Shown: in pieces, positions 1 through 6,420 of the stretch | Numbering within the stretch: position 1 is the stretch's first letter | How the letters are laid out: each line of letters starts with the position of its first letter | Source: an uncultured bacterium | GTDB lineage: Bacteria; Eisenbacteria; RBG-16-71-46; CAIMUX01 | Direction of reading: 5' to 3' | Length of the DNA: 8,351 nt | NCBI GenBank assembly: GCA_946886185.1 | Contig: CAMPIC010000098.1 | Coordinates: 1-8,351 of the forward strand | Position numbers and translations under genes: made by a program | Notes under the pieces: generated by a model | What the model was told of the DNA's origin: nothing | Seen by the model: only the letters and a program-made list of their open reading frames with translations | Databases searched by the model: none

Positions 1-381
1 GTGGCGAAGCGCCTGAACAGCCTTTATCTCCCGGGACAGCGCACCGACGCCTGGACCAAGTTCAAGAAGAGCACGACCGTCCTGTGCGTGATCCTGGGCT
101 ATCTCACCGACGAGCTCGGATCGTTGCGCAGCATCATCGTCGGCACCGACATCGACGGGACGCTCACCTGCGTCGGCCGCGTCGGCAGCGGATTCAACGA
201 GCACACGCGCCGGATCCTCGAGCGGATGCTCCCGCAACGCCGCCGCGAAACCTGCTTCGTCGAGACCGATCTCGACGGAATCTGGGTCGAACCGGGAATC
301 TTCTGCAAGGTCAGCTATGTCGAGAGGACGGGAGCCGGCATGCTCCGCGCCGCGGTCTTCAAAGAGTTGGTGGTGGGGTAG
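1..381 (+). CDS. ATP-dependent DNA ligase, C-terminal fragment (LigD-like ligase domain)
   Basis: This is the last 126 residues of a nick-sealing ATP-dependent DNA ligase; the rest lies before the window. The opening VAKR is the end of nucleotidyltransferase motif IV (usually EGxVAKR), so the GTG at base 1 is an internal valine codon and not a start. Residues 8-22 (LYLPGQRTDAWTKFKK) match the conserved S-P-Y-x-P-G-x-R-x-x-x-W-x-K-x-K stretch, with motif V lysines 20 and 22. From about residue 27 the OB-fold domain follows: an ILGY strand, a GRVGSGF turn (59-65), and a W-V-E-P element (95-98) leading to VSYVERTGAGMLRAAVF, all typical of LigD and related ligases. Family members act in Ku-dependent end joining or other repair, but no Ku or polymerase domain is visible here. 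The tail is short, ending soon after the final F-K-x-L, where relatives usually continue with R-E-D-K. Its last 23 bp overlap the convergent kinase gene. Confidence 0.88.
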   Translation: MAKRLNSLYLPGQRTDAWTKFKKSTTVLCVILGYLTDELGSLRSIIVGTDIDGTLTCVGRVGSGFNEHTRRILERMLPQRRRETCFVETDLDGIWVEPGIFCKVSYVERTGAGMLRAAVFKELVVG

Positions 382-2881
382 AGCGCAGGAACGTGTCCAG
401 CCGGTCGCGCGCTTCGTTCGTGCGGGCGTCCGACGAACCGAGGGCCTCTTCCAATCTCTGCAAGGACGATCGAAGCATCTTCTCCGCTTCCTCGTTTCGT
501 CCGAGTCCGGCCAGCACCGTTCCGTAGACGCTGCGCTGGATCGCCACGTGCCAATCATCCTCCCCCCAACGGGCTCGGGATACGTCCATCAGTTCCACGA
601 TCTCCGTTTCCGCGGCCGCATAGTCCCCGCGAGCGATCAAGAGCATGACGTGATTGCTGCGCGCGACGATGATCCAGGTGTGGTTCTCGCCCAGCTCCTC
701 TCGATAGATCGAAATCGCTTCCTCCAACGCCTCCTGCGCTTCGGCGAGGCGCCCGGTCTTGCGCAACAGACCCCCCAGATTGTTCAAGGTCGTGCCGACG
801 GCCATGCTCCGCGCGCCCGACGCGTGGCGTTGAATCTGGATCGCCTCTTGATAGAGCCCGTACGCCTCGTCGCATCGTCCCTGGAACTCGAGCACGCTCG
901 CCAGGTCGATCTGCGTGACAGCAAGCCGCGGGTGCCCGGCTCCGTAAGTGCGCTCCTGAATGCCGAGGGTCTCGCGGAAGACGCCTTCCGCTTCGGAATT
1001 GCGGCGCGTCCACCGAAGCAGGAATCCATGCACGCGCAGAGCATCCGCCAAAATGGGCGCGTCCCCCGACCTCCTCGCGAGCGCCAGCGCTTCGTTCGAC
1101 AGAGCTTCCGCTTCCGCAACGTGGTCGCGAGTGACGAGGAAATTTGCGAGCGAGGAGATCGACTCGATCACTTGCAGACTCTCCCGCCCTGACGCTCGCG
1201 TGCCGATTTCGACCGCGGCAGTGAGGTTCTCCCGCGCACGCGCATCATCGCCCAGATAGTCGTAGATCTTGCCCAAGTTTCGATGGATGGACGCTTCGAA
1301 CCCGAGATTCCGAGGGTCCACCCTCCGCGCCACGGAAAGGGCGTCTTGCAGCGTGCTTTCCGCTTCGCTGTGCCGGTTGAGATCGATCAGCACCGATCCG
1401 AGCCGCTCGTACGACTCGGCGAGCTCGGCAGGAGTGGAATTACCCGCTTTGCGCGCGGAAAGCGCTTCGCGCAAGTGGAGCTCGGCGATGTCATAAACTC
1501 CGACTCCCGCGTATGCGTCTCCGATCGTGGTCTGGAGCCTCGCCGCTACCGGCGTTCCCGGCCCGAGCTCACGGCGTACTCGTTTGGCAGTGTCGTCGAG
1601 CAGACTGCGAAGGAGCGCGATGTCCCGCCCTTGGGCCAGACGAGGATCGATCGCTCGCAACACGTCCTCGAGCATCGCCACCATCGCATTCGAGATTTCC
1701 TTCTGGATTTCCGCCGCGCGGGCCTGGCGGCGCGCGTCGAGCGTGAGCGCGATCGGATTGCGTGCCAGGAGTCGCCGCGCCCGCGCTGCAAAGGAGATCG
1801 GCCGCGCCTGCACCGGACGGTTCGTCGAGTGCCGCCCGAGATCCTCGGAGAGCTCGAGCGCATTGGAATAGCGTTGAGCGGGATCCTTGGACAGCGCACG
1901 CAGCAAGATCTGATCGACGTTTCCGCGGAACTTCGCCGCGAGGGAGGCGGGATTCGCTTCGCGGCGAGCCACCAGCACCCCCGGTCCGGCGCGGCGCGCC
2001 ACATCGCTGGGTCGATCCGGCTCCTCTCGCACGATCGCTCCCGCGAGCTCGAGCGGACTCACGTGAATGTCGTACGGAAATCCCCCCGTCAGGAGCTCGA
2101 AGAGCAAGACCGCGAGGGAATAGACGTCCGATCCGGGCGTGATCTCCCGGTGCAGGATCTGCTCCGGGCTCGCGTAACGCGGAGTCATCCTCTGAAAGCC
2201 CGTGCGGGTCTGCTCGGCGCGATCGGTCGGGGAAAGGACTTTGGCAATCCCGAAGTCGAGAAGCTTGGGTCGGCCGTTGCGATCGATGTAGACGTTGGCC
2301 GGCTTCAGATCGCGGTGCACGATCTGCAGATCGTGCGCATGCTGCACCGCGTCCGCGACAGCGCGCACGAGCTCGATCCTGGCCTCCACCGGCAACCGGT
2401 TCTGGTCGCAGTAGCGGTCGATCGGATCTCCCTCGACATGCTCCATGATCAAGTAGGGGCGGCCATCCGCCGTGGTTCCGCCGTCGAGCAAACGCGCGAT
2501 TCCCTGATGATCCAGCCGGGCGAGGATCCGTTTCTCGCTGTGAAAGCGCTGTGATACTTCCGGAGTCTGGATGCCGGAGTGCGCGATCTTGATCGCGACC
2601 TTGCGCTGGAACTCGCCGTCGGCGCGCTCGGCCAGATAGACCGTGCCCATCCCGCCGGTGCCGAGGATGCGCCCCAGGACATACTTTCCGATCGTACGCA
2701 CGGGACCCGCTGCCGGCTCCAAATCGAGGAATCCACGCGATTCGGGCAGCAGGTCGACGAGAGAGCGCGCTTCCTCGAACAGGGCTCGATCCCCGGCGCA
2801 CGCTTCCTCGAGAAAGGCGAGGCGCGCCTGGGGGGTCAGCTCCGAAGCGCGTTCCAGGATTTCATCGATATCGGGGGGCAA
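359..2881 (-). CDS. Ser/Thr protein kinase with C-terminal TPR region, apparently lacking the usual membrane segment
   Basis: This 840-residue Hanks-type kinase phosphorylates Ser/Thr on protein targets. Residues 1-60 are a helical leader typical of sigma-linked kinases (ends FLEEACAGD...). The kinase domain spans about 67-350 and all key residues are present: glycine loop GTGGMGTV 74-81, Lys98 (VAIK), Glu116, HRDLKPAN 189-196, DFG 209-211, SPE 238-240, Asp252 and Arg337. It is an RD kinase with Thr225, Thr227 and Thr233 in the activation segment. Residues 449-825 form about eight TPR / kinesin-light-chain-like repeats (for example NLGGLLRKTGRLAEAQEALE), likely for protein binding. Relatives normally carry a transmembrane helix between the two parts. 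Here ARNPIALT runs straight into LDARRQARAAE (about 373-390) with no hydrophobic stretch, so the protein looks soluble. The start is TTG: GAGG lies 7 nt upstream, an in-frame TGA (2891-2893) precludes a longer form, and the conserved leader begins there. It lies 9 nt after the sigma gene in one operon. Confidence 0.93.
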   Translation of the reverse strand: MPPDIDEILERASELTPQARLAFLEEACAGDRALFEEARSLVDLLPESRGFLDLEPAAGPVRTIGKYVLGRILGTGGMGTVYLAERADGEFQRKVAIKIAHSGIQTPEVSQRFHSEKRILARLDHQGIARLLDGGTTADGRPYLIMEHVEGDPIDRYCDQNRLPVEARIELVRAVADAVQHAHDLQIVHRDLKPANVYIDRNGRPKLLDFGIAKVLSPTDRAEQTRTGFQRMTPRYASPEQILHREITPGSDVYSLAVLLFELLTGGFPYDIHVSPLELAGAIVREEPDRPSDVARRAGPGVLVARREANPASLAAKFRGNVDQILLRALSKDPAQRYSNALELSEDLGRHSTNRPVQARPISFAARARRLLARNPIALTLDARRQARAAEIQKEISNAMVAMLEDVLRAIDPRLAQGRDIALLRSLLDDTAKRVRRELGPGTPVAARLQTTIGDAYAGVGVYDIAELHLREALSARKAGNSTPAELAESYERLGSVLIDLNRHSEAESTLQDALSVARRVDPRNLGFEASIHRNLGKIYDYLGDDARARENLTAAVEIGTRASGRESLQVIESISSLANFLVTRDHVAEAEALSNEALALARRSGDAPILADALRVHGFLLRWTRRNSEAEGVFRETLGIQERTYGAGHPRLAVTQIDLASVLEFQGRCDEAYGLYQEAIQIQRHASGARSMAVGTTLNNLGGLLRKTGRLAEAQEALEEAISIYREELGENHTWIIVARSNHVMLLIARGDYAAAETEIVELMDVSRARWGEDDWHVAIQRSVYGTVLAGLGRNEEAEKMLRSSLQRLEEALGSSDARTNEARDRLDTFLRSTPPPTL

Positions 2882-2888
2882 GGGTCCG

Positions 2889-2892
2889 CCTC
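2889..2892 (-). promoter_or_regulatory. Ribosome binding site for the kinase, overlapping the sigma-factor stop codon
   Basis: The minus strand reads TGAGGCGGACCCTTG: the sigma TGA stop, a GAGG Shine-Dalgarno core made partly from that stop, 7 nt of spacer, and the kinase TTG start. The overlap of stop and ribosome binding site suggests translational coupling. The weak TTG start would keep kinase levels dependent on sigma translation (inference). Confidence 0.6.
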
Positions 2893-3619
2893 AATCAGTC
2901 GGTGGATCTTCGGAATCGCCCGATTCGCCGGTGAGCCGCGCCTTTAGCTCGCGATAGAGCCAGGTCCGAGCGAAGAGCCAGTATCGATCGGCGGTGCGGC
3001 GGTTGATGCCCATGACCTCAGCCACCTCGGGCAAGGTGAGCCCTCCGTAGAACCGGAGCACCACCACCTGCGCTTTCTCCGGGTATTTCTCCTGCAGCGC
3101 CTCGAGTGCGTGGTCCAGCTCGAGCAGCTCTGGTCCCGGTGGATCCGAGGCACAGACCGTGAGGACCTCGTCGATCGAAATCGCCCGCATTCCGGAGCCG
3201 CGTTTGGCGCTCTGACGGGCCCGAGCATGGTCGACGAGGATGCGGCGGATCGCTCCCGAAGCCACTCCGAAGAAGTGGGCGCGGTCCTGCCACTCGATCC
3301 GTCTCAGGTCGACCAGCCGGAGGTAGGCTTCATGGACGAGCGCGGTGGTCTGGAGCGTGTGATCGGTTCGCTCTCCTCGCAAGTGGTGCGAGGCCACCTT
3401 CCGGAGCTCATCGTAGACGATCGGAAATAGCTCATCCGCGGGAGATTGGCCTGCCCGCACCTTCCGCAGGATGGTCGTCACGTCGGAGGAAATCAGAATG
3501 ACCTCACCACTCCAAAAGCACTCGCGGACGCTGCACGAGTCCGGACCGGAGCAGGGCCGAACCAACATGCGAAAGTGACCCGCCCAGAGATTCCGTCGGC
3601 CGCCGTCTGATTGCGCCAC
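2891..3619 (-). CDS. ECF-family RNA polymerase sigma factor (TIGR02999 / Sigma70_ECF type)
   Basis: This is an alternative sigma factor that directs RNA polymerase to its own promoter set. In the longest frame (242 residues), region 2 covers about 47-135: LFPIVYDELRKVASHHLR, then TLQTTALVHEAYLRL, then WQDRAHFFGVASGAIRRILVDHARAR. These match the family landmarks LQPTALVHEAYLRL and RAHFF...RRILVDHAR. Region 4 covers about 167-225: VVVLRFYGGLTLPEVAEVMG, then a helix ending in ARTWLYREL. No anti-sigma factor gene is adjacent; a Ser/Thr kinase follows 9 nt downstream, as in known ECF-STK pairs. The start is uncertain. The frame opens at GTG 3619 with no Shine-Dalgarno, and the first 46 residues look non-coding and are not like the family. 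Other choices are ATG 3568, CTG 3496 (GTGAGG 5 nt upstream) or GTG 3481, which fits the usual family N-terminus. Region 2.2 has Thr91-Thr92 in place of the acidic cluster of classical ECF factors. Confidence 0.92.
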   Translation of the reverse strand: MAQSDGGRRNLWAGHFRMLVRPCSGPDSCSVRECFWSGEVILISSDVTTILRKVRAGQSPADELFPIVYDELRKVASHHLRGERTDHTLQTTALVHEAYLRLVDLRRIEWQDRAHFFGVASGAIRRILVDHARARQSAKRGSGMRAISIDEVLTVCASDPPGPELLELDHALEALQEKYPEKAQVVVLRFYGGLTLPEVAEVMGINRRTADRYWLFARTWLYRELKARLTGESGDSEDPPTD

Positions 3620-3872
3620 ATCAGTTTACCACGCTCCCAGTGCTCACTGGCCCGGTCTGGTCATTCAGATGCGGACACACGGGCCTCGCTCCGAGACTTG
3701 CCGAGTGCCCACGATCTTTGGCTCGCCGAGGCTGCTGGCTGCGGCTTTCCCCGCTTCTCCGACCTCTCTGCATGAAAAGAGCGAACGTGCTGTCGCGCGT
3801 TGCGCCCCTTTTGCGCCTATTCGATCGGCGTGACAGAGATGCACAGCCCGCTCATTCACAGGAGGTATCCCA
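3620..3872. other. Divergent intergenic region (sigma/kinase operon versus exported-protein genes)
   Basis: About 250 bp (nearer 390 bp if sigma starts at 3481) holds no gene I can support and must contain promoters for both directions. On the minus strand TAAACT (3625-3630) resembles a -10 box, but no matching -35 is seen. On the plus strand I find no convincing -35/-10 pair, which would fit use of an alternative sigma factor, though that is only inference. Confidence 0.5.
3860..3866 (+). promoter_or_regulatory. Strong Shine-Dalgarno site (AGGAGGT)
   Basis: AGGAGGT followed by a 6-nt spacer and ATG at 3873 fixes the start of the exported FlgD-domain protein and suggests efficient translation. 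Confidence 0.85.
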
Positions 3873-4457
3873 ATGTCCATTCGTGCAAGAAGCCGCCCGC
3901 ACAGCGACCGCCTCTGGTGCGCCGGCGGCGTTTGGATGGCTCTGCTTGCCAGCGCTGTCTGCGTGTCGCGGTCCGATGCGGTGGTCCTCGCGTCTGACGT
4001 GATCGGCTCCGCGGCAGGGCCTGCGTCTTCCGCGAGCTTGCGGATCGGATTCACTGCCGGACAGACGGTCTGCGGAACCGCTACGTCATCTGGCTGCAAA
4101 GAGATCGCAGGATTCTGGGGGAAGTTCTTTCCGGACGTTTCCAGCGCGGAGGACGTCGCCGTTTCACTCGAGACGCGACTCCGTGGCGCGTGGCCCAACC
4201 CCGCGATCCACGACACCGTGATCCGATTCGATCTCGCCATACCCCAGGCCGCCGCGGCCGTGCCCGTTCGACTCGACCTGTTCGATGTGAGCGGACGATG
4301 CGTGCGCGTCTTGTTGGAGGGAGAGCTCCCTCCCGGCGCGCATCACGTGGCCTGGGATCGTCGTTCGGAAATGGGCTCGAAAGTCGGCAGCGGCGTCTAC
4401 TTCGCGCGCTTCCGGGCAGGCAGCTATCAAGAAACGGCGCGCATCGTCGTGCGCTGA
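3873..4457 (+). CDS. Small exported protein with C-terminal FlgD-like / T9SS-sorting-like domain
   Basis: This 194-residue secreted protein has no known enzymatic role. Residues 1-36 look like a signal peptide: several arginines, then a hydrophobic core WMALLASAVCV (21-31), with a plausible cut after S-D-A (34-36). Residues 38-83 resemble the short repeat unit found near the N-terminus of many Eisenbacteria-type exported proteins (VIGSAAG, then FTAGQTVCG, ending EIAGFWGKF). Cys68 and Cys75 could form a disulfide. Residues 103-194 are a FlgD-Ig-like domain: WPNPAIHDTVIRFDL, then VRLDLFDVSGRCVRVLLEGELPPGAHHV, W161-D162, GSGVYFARF (172-180), and a final ETARIVVR strand. Such domains end surface or secreted proteins and in Bacteroidetes-like groups serve as type IX sorting signals; whether they do so here is unknown. 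A 144-nt gap with hairpins separates it from the next secreted protein, which probably shares its transcript. Confidence 0.82.
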   Translation: MSIRARSRPHSDRLWCAGGVWMALLASAVCVSRSDAVVLASDVIGSAAGPASSASLRIGFTAGQTVCGTATSSGCKEIAGFWGKFFPDVSSAEDVAVSLETRLRGAWPNPAIHDTVIRFDLAIPQAAAAVPVRLDLFDVSGRCVRVLLEGELPPGAHHVAWDRRSEMGSKVGSGVYFARFRAGSYQETARIVVR

Positions 4458-4468
4458 AAATCGCGCGC

Positions 4469-4523
4469 GCGCCACGCGCTGAATCGGCGTGCATCGCTGC
4501 GTTGTAACCGCGCAGCGTGGCGC
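4469..4523 (+). promoter_or_regulatory. Two competing hairpins just after the FlgD-domain gene
   Basis: GCGCCACGC (4469-4477) is the perfect inverse of GCGTGGCGC (4515-4523), a 9-bp stem around a long loop. Inside and overlapping its 3' arm, CGCTGCG (4495-4501) pairs with CGCAGCG (4511-4517), a 7-bp stem with a 9-nt loop. The two cannot both form, as in attenuators or processing sites. No T-run follows, so a simple intrinsic terminator is unlikely. The function is inferred. Confidence 0.4.
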
Positions 4524-4560
4524 TGGAGCAGCCCGGACCGCGATGCGCAGAAACTTCTGG

Positions 4561-4583
4561 TCGAGCCATGCACACTGGCTCGA
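4561..4583 (+). promoter_or_regulatory. Perfect 7-bp inverted repeat just upstream of the tail-fibre-like gene
   Basis: TCGAGCC (4561-4567) and GGCTCGA (4577-4583) form a perfect dyad around a 9-nt spacer, ending 7 nt before the Shine-Dalgarno (4591). It could be an RNA hairpin in the leader that modulates translation or protects the mRNA, or a DNA operator. Confidence 0.4.
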
Positions 4584-4590
4584 TCGAACT

Positions 4591-4597
4591 GGAGGAG
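4591..4597 (+). promoter_or_regulatory. Shine-Dalgarno site (GGAGGAG)
   Basis: GGAGG at 4591-4595 lies 6 nt before ATG 4602. This supports that start over GTG 4599 (only 3 nt after GGAGG) and over ATG 4623. Confidence 0.8.
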
Positions 4598-4601
4598 TGT
4601 G

Positions 4602-5804
4602 ATGTTCGGCAAAATCGTGCGAATGAAGCGGCCCGCGCTGGCCGCCCTCGTCCTCGGACTCGGCCTCGGACTTGCGGCAGGCGAAGCTTACGGGGACACC
4701 GTGAGCTACCAGGGATTCTTGCAAGACGACAACGGATCCCCACTTTCGGGACCGGTCGATCTGACCTTCCGTATCTATGCCGCCTCCTCGGGAGGCTCGT
4801 CCCTCTGGACGGAGAGCTTCAACGACGTCGCGCTGGAGAATGGCGTGTTCTCGATCGTGCTGGGTCAGACGAGTCCTCTGACCGAGACCTTATTCAACGG
4901 GAACGCTCGCTGGCTGGAGACCTCCGTCGATGGCACCGCGCTCACGCCGCGCCGTCCGTTCACATCCGTACCGTACGCGATGTACTCCAATGTCGCCGAG
5001 ATCGCCTTGAACGGCGCACCGGATGACGACTGGGTGATCGACGGCGACAACATCTATCGGATCGACGGAAATGTCGGCGTCGGAACACCCGACCCGTGGA
5101 CCAAGCTCCACCTGCAGACCGCGCGGCTCGGCATCACGTCCCAGGACATCGCGCCCAACGGCATCGCGATCGTGGAAGCGGAGGATGCGGGGGTGCATCT
5201 GTTCAGCGATGCGACTGGACCGATCGGATCCGAGGTCGGTCTCCTCGAGGTGAATAGTAGCGGCGACGTGTACGACAAGTGGACCATGGGGCGACTCACG
5301 AGCAGCGACGGGTCCAAATTGCGTATGCGGTGGACACGGGGCGCCGCCAACGCCAGCGTGATGACGCTCTTGCCGTCTAATCGAGTGGGAATCGGCACCG
5401 AGTCCCCGACGAACGAGCTCAGCGTCGCGGGCGACGTCGATGCCCAAACCTACCAGGCGACTTCGGCACTCAACGAGTTCACAGCGCCGCTGCCCGGAGG
5501 CGTCTATCGGGACAATGTGGTCTACGCCTGGGCTCATGTTCGCGGAGACGGCGTCATCCTCGAGAGCTTCGGAGTCGATCGCGTGCAGCGCACCGGCGTC
5601 GGCGCCTACAGCGTCTACTACGAGACGCCGTTGAACAACGCAACGTGTCCGATCGTGACGGCGCAAACCTCCAACGACCCGGTCCTTGCCACGATCGGCA
5701 ACCTCGGTCCGACCGGCTGCGCGGTCCGCGTCAAGTACGACCAGGGCACGAGCTGGGCGTTCATCGACAACGCGTTCTTCATCCAGGTGGTCGGCCGACC
5801 GTAG
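4602..5804 (+). CDS. Secreted phage-tail-fibre-like protein without an S74 peptidase domain
   Basis: This 400-residue exported protein is probably an adhesin or surface fibre. A signal peptide covers about residues 1-31 (MKR, hydrophobic core ALAALVLGLGLGLAA, likely cut after A-Y-G). Residues 32-135 match a domain common in bacterial tail-fibre-like exported proteins: VSYQGFLQDDNGSPLSG, VDLTFRIY, SLWTES, NGVFSIVLG, and LTPRRPFTSVPYAMYSNVAE. Two tail-fibre 'G-I/V-G-T-x-x-P' units follow, NVGVGTPDPWTKLHL (157-171) and NRVGIGTESPTNELSV (260-275). The C-terminal part, about 300-400, resembles the receptor-binding-like end of such proteins (VYAWAHVRGDGVI, GVGAYSVYYETPL, SWAFIDNAFFIQVVG). Many relatives end in a self-cleaving S74 chaperone that trimerises the fibre; none is visible here. 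It follows the FlgD-domain gene on the same strand and is closed by a hairpin at 5917. The exact function is unknown. Confidence 0.8.
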   Translation: MFGKIVRMKRPALAALVLGLGLGLAAGEAYGDTVSYQGFLQDDNGSPLSGPVDLTFRIYAASSGGSSLWTESFNDVALENGVFSIVLGQTSPLTETLFNGNARWLETSVDGTALTPRRPFTSVPYAMYSNVAEIALNGAPDDDWVIDGDNIYRIDGNVGVGTPDPWTKLHLQTARLGITSQDIAPNGIAIVEAEDAGVHLFSDATGPIGSEVGLLEVNSSGDVYDKWTMGRLTSSDGSKLRMRWTRGAANASVMTLLPSNRVGIGTESPTNELSVAGDVDAQTYQATSALNEFTAPLPGGVYRDNVVYAWAHVRGDGVILESFGVDRVQRTGVGAYSVYYETPLNNATCPIVTAQTSNDPVLATIGNLGPTGCAVRVKYDQGTSWAFIDNAFFIQVVGRP

Positions 5805-5916
5805 CGATCGGGTCCTGTTGATTTCCGGACGGGAGCGCCTCTACGTCTTCCCTGGATCTCGTTCGCGTCACAGCTTTGCCGCGATTTGGCGGTGCGGAGA
5901 TCGAACCAACCGAGTG

Positions 5917-5941
5917 GGGCGCGTCCGTTGCGGATGCGCCC
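5917..5941. terminator. Bidirectional hairpin terminator between convergent genes
   Basis: GGGCGCGTCCG (5917-5927), loop TTG, then CGGATGCGCCC (5931-5941): an 11-bp GC-rich stem with one G-U pair, followed by GCTTTGTTG on the plus strand. It lies in the 159-bp gap between the 3' ends of the tail-fibre-like gene (+) and the DinB gene (-), where a shared terminator is expected. The T-run is weak. Confidence 0.6.
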
Positions 5942-5963
5942 GCTTTGTTGAGTCCCGCGTACG

Positions 5964-6404
5964 CTACTGGCGGGTGAAGACGATGAAGTCGGTGTTCACC
6001 AGCTCGAGCCCGGCGTCGCGCATCGACTCGGTGATCTGTCCACGGTGATACGCGCCGTGGCCCACCAGATGAGTCAGGATGTCGTGAATCGCGGTCTGGT
6101 ACGCGATCCCCTGGCTGTTCCGGTAGGAAACGACACGCCCGAGATCATCTTCTACGATCACGCGCTCCCAATCGGACCGATTCGACTGGGCGAGCGCACG
6201 CAGCTCGGGGAGGCCGAGGTCCGGCCAGAACGGAAGCTCGGTGGACACGCCCTGCACGCGCCGATGCCAGACATGCTCGGCCGCGACGATATGTCCGAGG
6301 AGCGAACGAGCCCGGTCCGGCGCCGTCGCCGCCTTCTCCAAAGCGTCGATCAACCGAAACGCCGCCCAGGCGTTGTACGCCACGAGGTTCGAGGCAGAGG
6401 TCAT
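5964..6404 (-). CDS. DinB-family four-helix-bundle metalloprotein
   Basis: This 146-residue protein matches the usual DinB/YfiT-like length. The family is a four-helix bundle that binds a divalent metal through a His triad; members include thiol-dependent S-transferases, and many have no known substrate. Seen here: an N-terminal YNAWAAFRLIDAL helix (10-22), HIVAAEHVWHRRV (38-50) with His38 or His44 as the first metal ligand, and HDILTHLVGHGAYHRGQI (107-124), where His116 and His120 fit the conserved HxxxH pair before the R-G-Q motif. No signal peptide is present, so it is cytosolic. ATG 6404 is fixed by AAGGAGGTG 7 nt upstream, a near-perfect Shine-Dalgarno that implies strong translation. 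It is a single-gene unit, divergent from the BRCT-MerR-TPR gene. Despite the name (DNA-damage-inducible in Bacillus), no LexA-type site was recognised upstream. Confidence 0.9.
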   Translation of the reverse strand: MTSASNLVAYNAWAAFRLIDALEKAATAPDRARSLLGHIVAAEHVWHRRVQGVSTELPFWPDLGLPELRALAQSNRSDWERVIVEDDLGRVVSYRNSQGIAYQTAIHDILTHLVGHGAYHRGQITESMRDAGLELVNTDFIVFTRQ

Positions 6405-6411
6405 CGGGGAA

Positions 6412-6420
6412 CACCTCCTT
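6412..6420 (-). promoter_or_regulatory. Near-perfect Shine-Dalgarno for the DinB-family gene
   Basis: The minus strand reads AAGGAGGTG, then a 7-nt spacer and ATG at 6404. It decides the start and is the best ribosome binding site in the window. Confidence 0.88.

Noticed and set aside
1..3. GTG at base 1 as a start codon for the ligase
   Set aside because: VAKR is the end of ligase motif IV, so the codon is internal and the gene begins outside the window.
1283..2554. A 423-codon open frame on the plus strand across the kinase gene
   Set aside because: It is the antisense shadow of the well-supported kinase, is very Arg-rich, shows no domain, and arises from high GC.
3625..3630. TAAACT as a -10 box for the sigma/kinase operon
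   Set aside because: No matching -35 hexamer lies at a proper distance; too weak to list as a promoter.
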